Below are positions 63,098 to 64,000 of a stretch of 64,000 nucleotides of DNA, one piece after another. The notes under the pieces were generated by a model. That model was not told where the DNA came from, did not search any database, and saw only the letters and a list, made by a program, of their open reading frames with translations. The position numbers were made by a program, and so were the translations under genes. Each line of letters opens with the position of its first letter. Positions within the stretch are counted from its first letter, which is position 1. This DNA comes from Okeania sp. SIO2B3 (lineage in GTDB: Bacteria; Cyanobacteriota; Cyanobacteriia; Cyanobacteriales; Microcoleaceae): contig NZ_JAAHGH010000024.1 in assembly GCF_010672525.1 (NCBI RefSeq), positions 22,757-86,756 on the forward strand, given 5' to 3'.

Positions 63098-63680
63098 AAA
63101 ACTCCTTATCGCCTGGTAGTTGACCTGTAAAGACCGCAAAATTTTTAATTGCTTCAGAAATTCCTTGGAGAAACAACAATACAAAGCAAACTATAATCAT
63201 TGTCTTAATTGGGTAACGAGGTAACCCACCAGGATCGGGAGAAGTTTCAAGAATAGCCCATGAATTTAAAACAGCTCCCCAAGAAACAAAAATAACAATA
63301 AGACTGAAGGGAATTAAAAATAATATCGTACCAATCAAGTTAGCTAGAGCTTTTCTTTTAGGACTCCAGCTAGTATAGAAAATGTCTACACGAACGTGTT
63401 CATTATGTTTGACACAATAAGCTCCACCAAGAAGAAAAATCAGGTCAAAAATATACCACTGAATTTCAATGAAAGCATTGGAAGTTAAGTTTTGACCAAT
63501 GCTCCTGCCTAAATAGCGCCCAATGACATTCCAAACACCAACTAAGACCATCAGTAAGACTAACCAATAAGTGAGACGTCCAATTAATTCATTCAAACCA
63601 TCAATCATCCGAGATAGACGTAGGAGTCTTTTCAATACGAGTCCTCCCATAGCATTGAACTTATAGTATGTTTTGGACAT
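63081..63680 (-). CDS. TRAP transporter small permease subunit (DctQ type)
   Basis: 199 residues with four hydrophobic segments (about 33-50, 72-92, 115-140 and 165-185). GLNELIGRLTYWLVLLMVLVGVWNVIGRYL, EIQWYIFDLIFLLGGAYCVKHNEHVRVDIFY and FLLPFSLIVI-like segments are typical of DctQ. It pairs with DctM to make the membrane part. An ATG is present at 63680; the later MIDGLNEL at residue 25 is an alternative. The gene overlaps dctM and is transcribed first. Confidence 0.9.
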   Translation of the reverse strand: MSKTYYKFNAMGGLVLKRLLRLSRMIDGLNELIGRLTYWLVLLMVLVGVWNVIGRYLGRSIGQNLTSNAFIEIQWYIFDLIFLLGGAYCVKHNEHVRVDIFYTSWSPKRKALANLIGTILFLIPFSLIVIFVSWGAVLNSWAILETSPDPGGLPRYPIKTMIIVCFVLLFLQGISEAIKNFAVFTGQLPGDKEFYESEY

Positions 63681-63911
63681 TTTATTTTGCCCCCAGACTT
63701 TAACTATATATTCTCAGAATACCTTGGTACAGCATACGGCCTTAAAAATTTACATCTCGTTCTCAAACTAGGGACATCTTCATTTTGAATTAGACTATTT
63801 TCATGGGGATTAATATTTTTTTGAGATTTTTTTCAACTCTTAAAAGCCTTGCTATACATAATACACAAGCAACTCCTCCCCACTAAAAATCAAAAATTTT
63901 GCTCAAAGGGG

Positions 63912-63945
63912 TTGACATACCAAAGTAGAGTTGCTAGATTAGTAA
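63912..63945 (+). promoter_or_regulatory. Possible sigma-70 promoter at the right edge
   Basis: TTGACA at 63912-63917 and TAGATT 17 bases further match the bacterial -35 and -10 boxes. Transcription would run off the right edge through AATGCGCAGGGAGAGAGGC. No start codon context is clear, so it could drive an RNA or a gene outside the window. Confidence 0.45.
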
Positions 63946-64000
63946 ATGCGCAGGGAGAGAGGCAAACACCTCCAACCAACGCCAGAACCTAGAAAACTCA

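Noticed and set aside
63912..64000. tmRNA, RNase P RNA or 6S RNA start at the right edge
   Set aside because: The 50 bases after the promoter do not show the 5' sequences I know for these RNAs, and the rest is outside the window.

Overview
The window reads as chromosome of a filamentous, probably marine cyanobacterium of the Trichodesmium/Okeania/Moorena type. The reasons are: many HIP1 octamers (GCGATCGC, e.g. 2736-2743, 23612-23619, 23950-23957); an A+T-rich, gene-sparse layout crowded with short repeats; and cyanobacterial marker genes, namely orange carotenoid protein with its fluorescence recovery protein, nickel superoxide dismutase with its protease, GUN4, HpsJ, and Ser/Thr kinases fused to WD40, RDD or FGE-sulfatase domains. 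The genus is an inference. I see no rRNA, tRNA or CRISPR array.

Layout. 1-6.4 kb: a flavin amine oxidase cut by the left edge, a PPC-domain repeat protein, a broken and an intact Uma2 gene, and a kinase-RDD protein. 6.4-7.6 kb: a 324-bp tandem array that runs into the 3' end of argG. 7.6-19.9 kb: argG, a glycosyltransferase pair, thioredoxin, a methyltransferase, a repeat-ridden tnpB, speE, a tiny YqaE/Pmp3 protein, ilvE and an EI24/CysZ-like protein. 19.9-22.6 kb: a photoprotection/oxidative-stress island (frp, ocp, sodN, sodX). 22.6-27.8 kb: tandem repeats around a kinase-FGE gene whose 3' end looks like a diversity-generating-retroelement variable region. 27.8-38.3 kb: an Hsp70-like protein, a decayed tnpB, a truncated kinase followed by decaying repeats, and two kinase-WD40 paralogs, the second with altered catalytic motifs. 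38.5-43.1 kb: mtnA, a geranylgeranyl-reductase-like flavoprotein, and a PEP-CTERM protein with an amber codon inside a perfect hairpin.

43.4-47.5 kb is a visibly more G+C-rich minus-strand block: TauD-like dioxygenase, divergent citrate synthase, DHA2-type exporter and a 51-residue peptide with a Cys-rich tail. It is probably transferred and may make and export a small molecule or peptide. 47.7-53.6 kb: dxs, an intact tnpB, an orphan transposon right end, a second glycosyltransferase and HpsJ. 54.2-56.5 kb: response regulator, RfaE2-type nucleotidyltransferase, gun4. 57.1-61.6 kb holds the most striking locus: a 63-residue peptide with three perfect NFDADGGDR repeats, then a JmjC/RoxA-type oxygenase, then a sucrase/ferredoxin-like protein. 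Between the last two genes, a 300-bp segment encoding the oxygenase C-terminal domain has been copied twice. I read it as a candidate RiPP pathway. 61.7-63.7 kb: two membrane subunits of a TRAP transporter.

Several dispersed miniature elements occur between genes and some have entered coding sequence: three different ones are translated inside one tnpB, one ends a glycosyltransferase, one supplies the sodX stop codon, and one disrupts a duplicated oxygenase fragment whose sister copies are the empty site. All functional statements are from sequence reading and family knowledge; no search was run.
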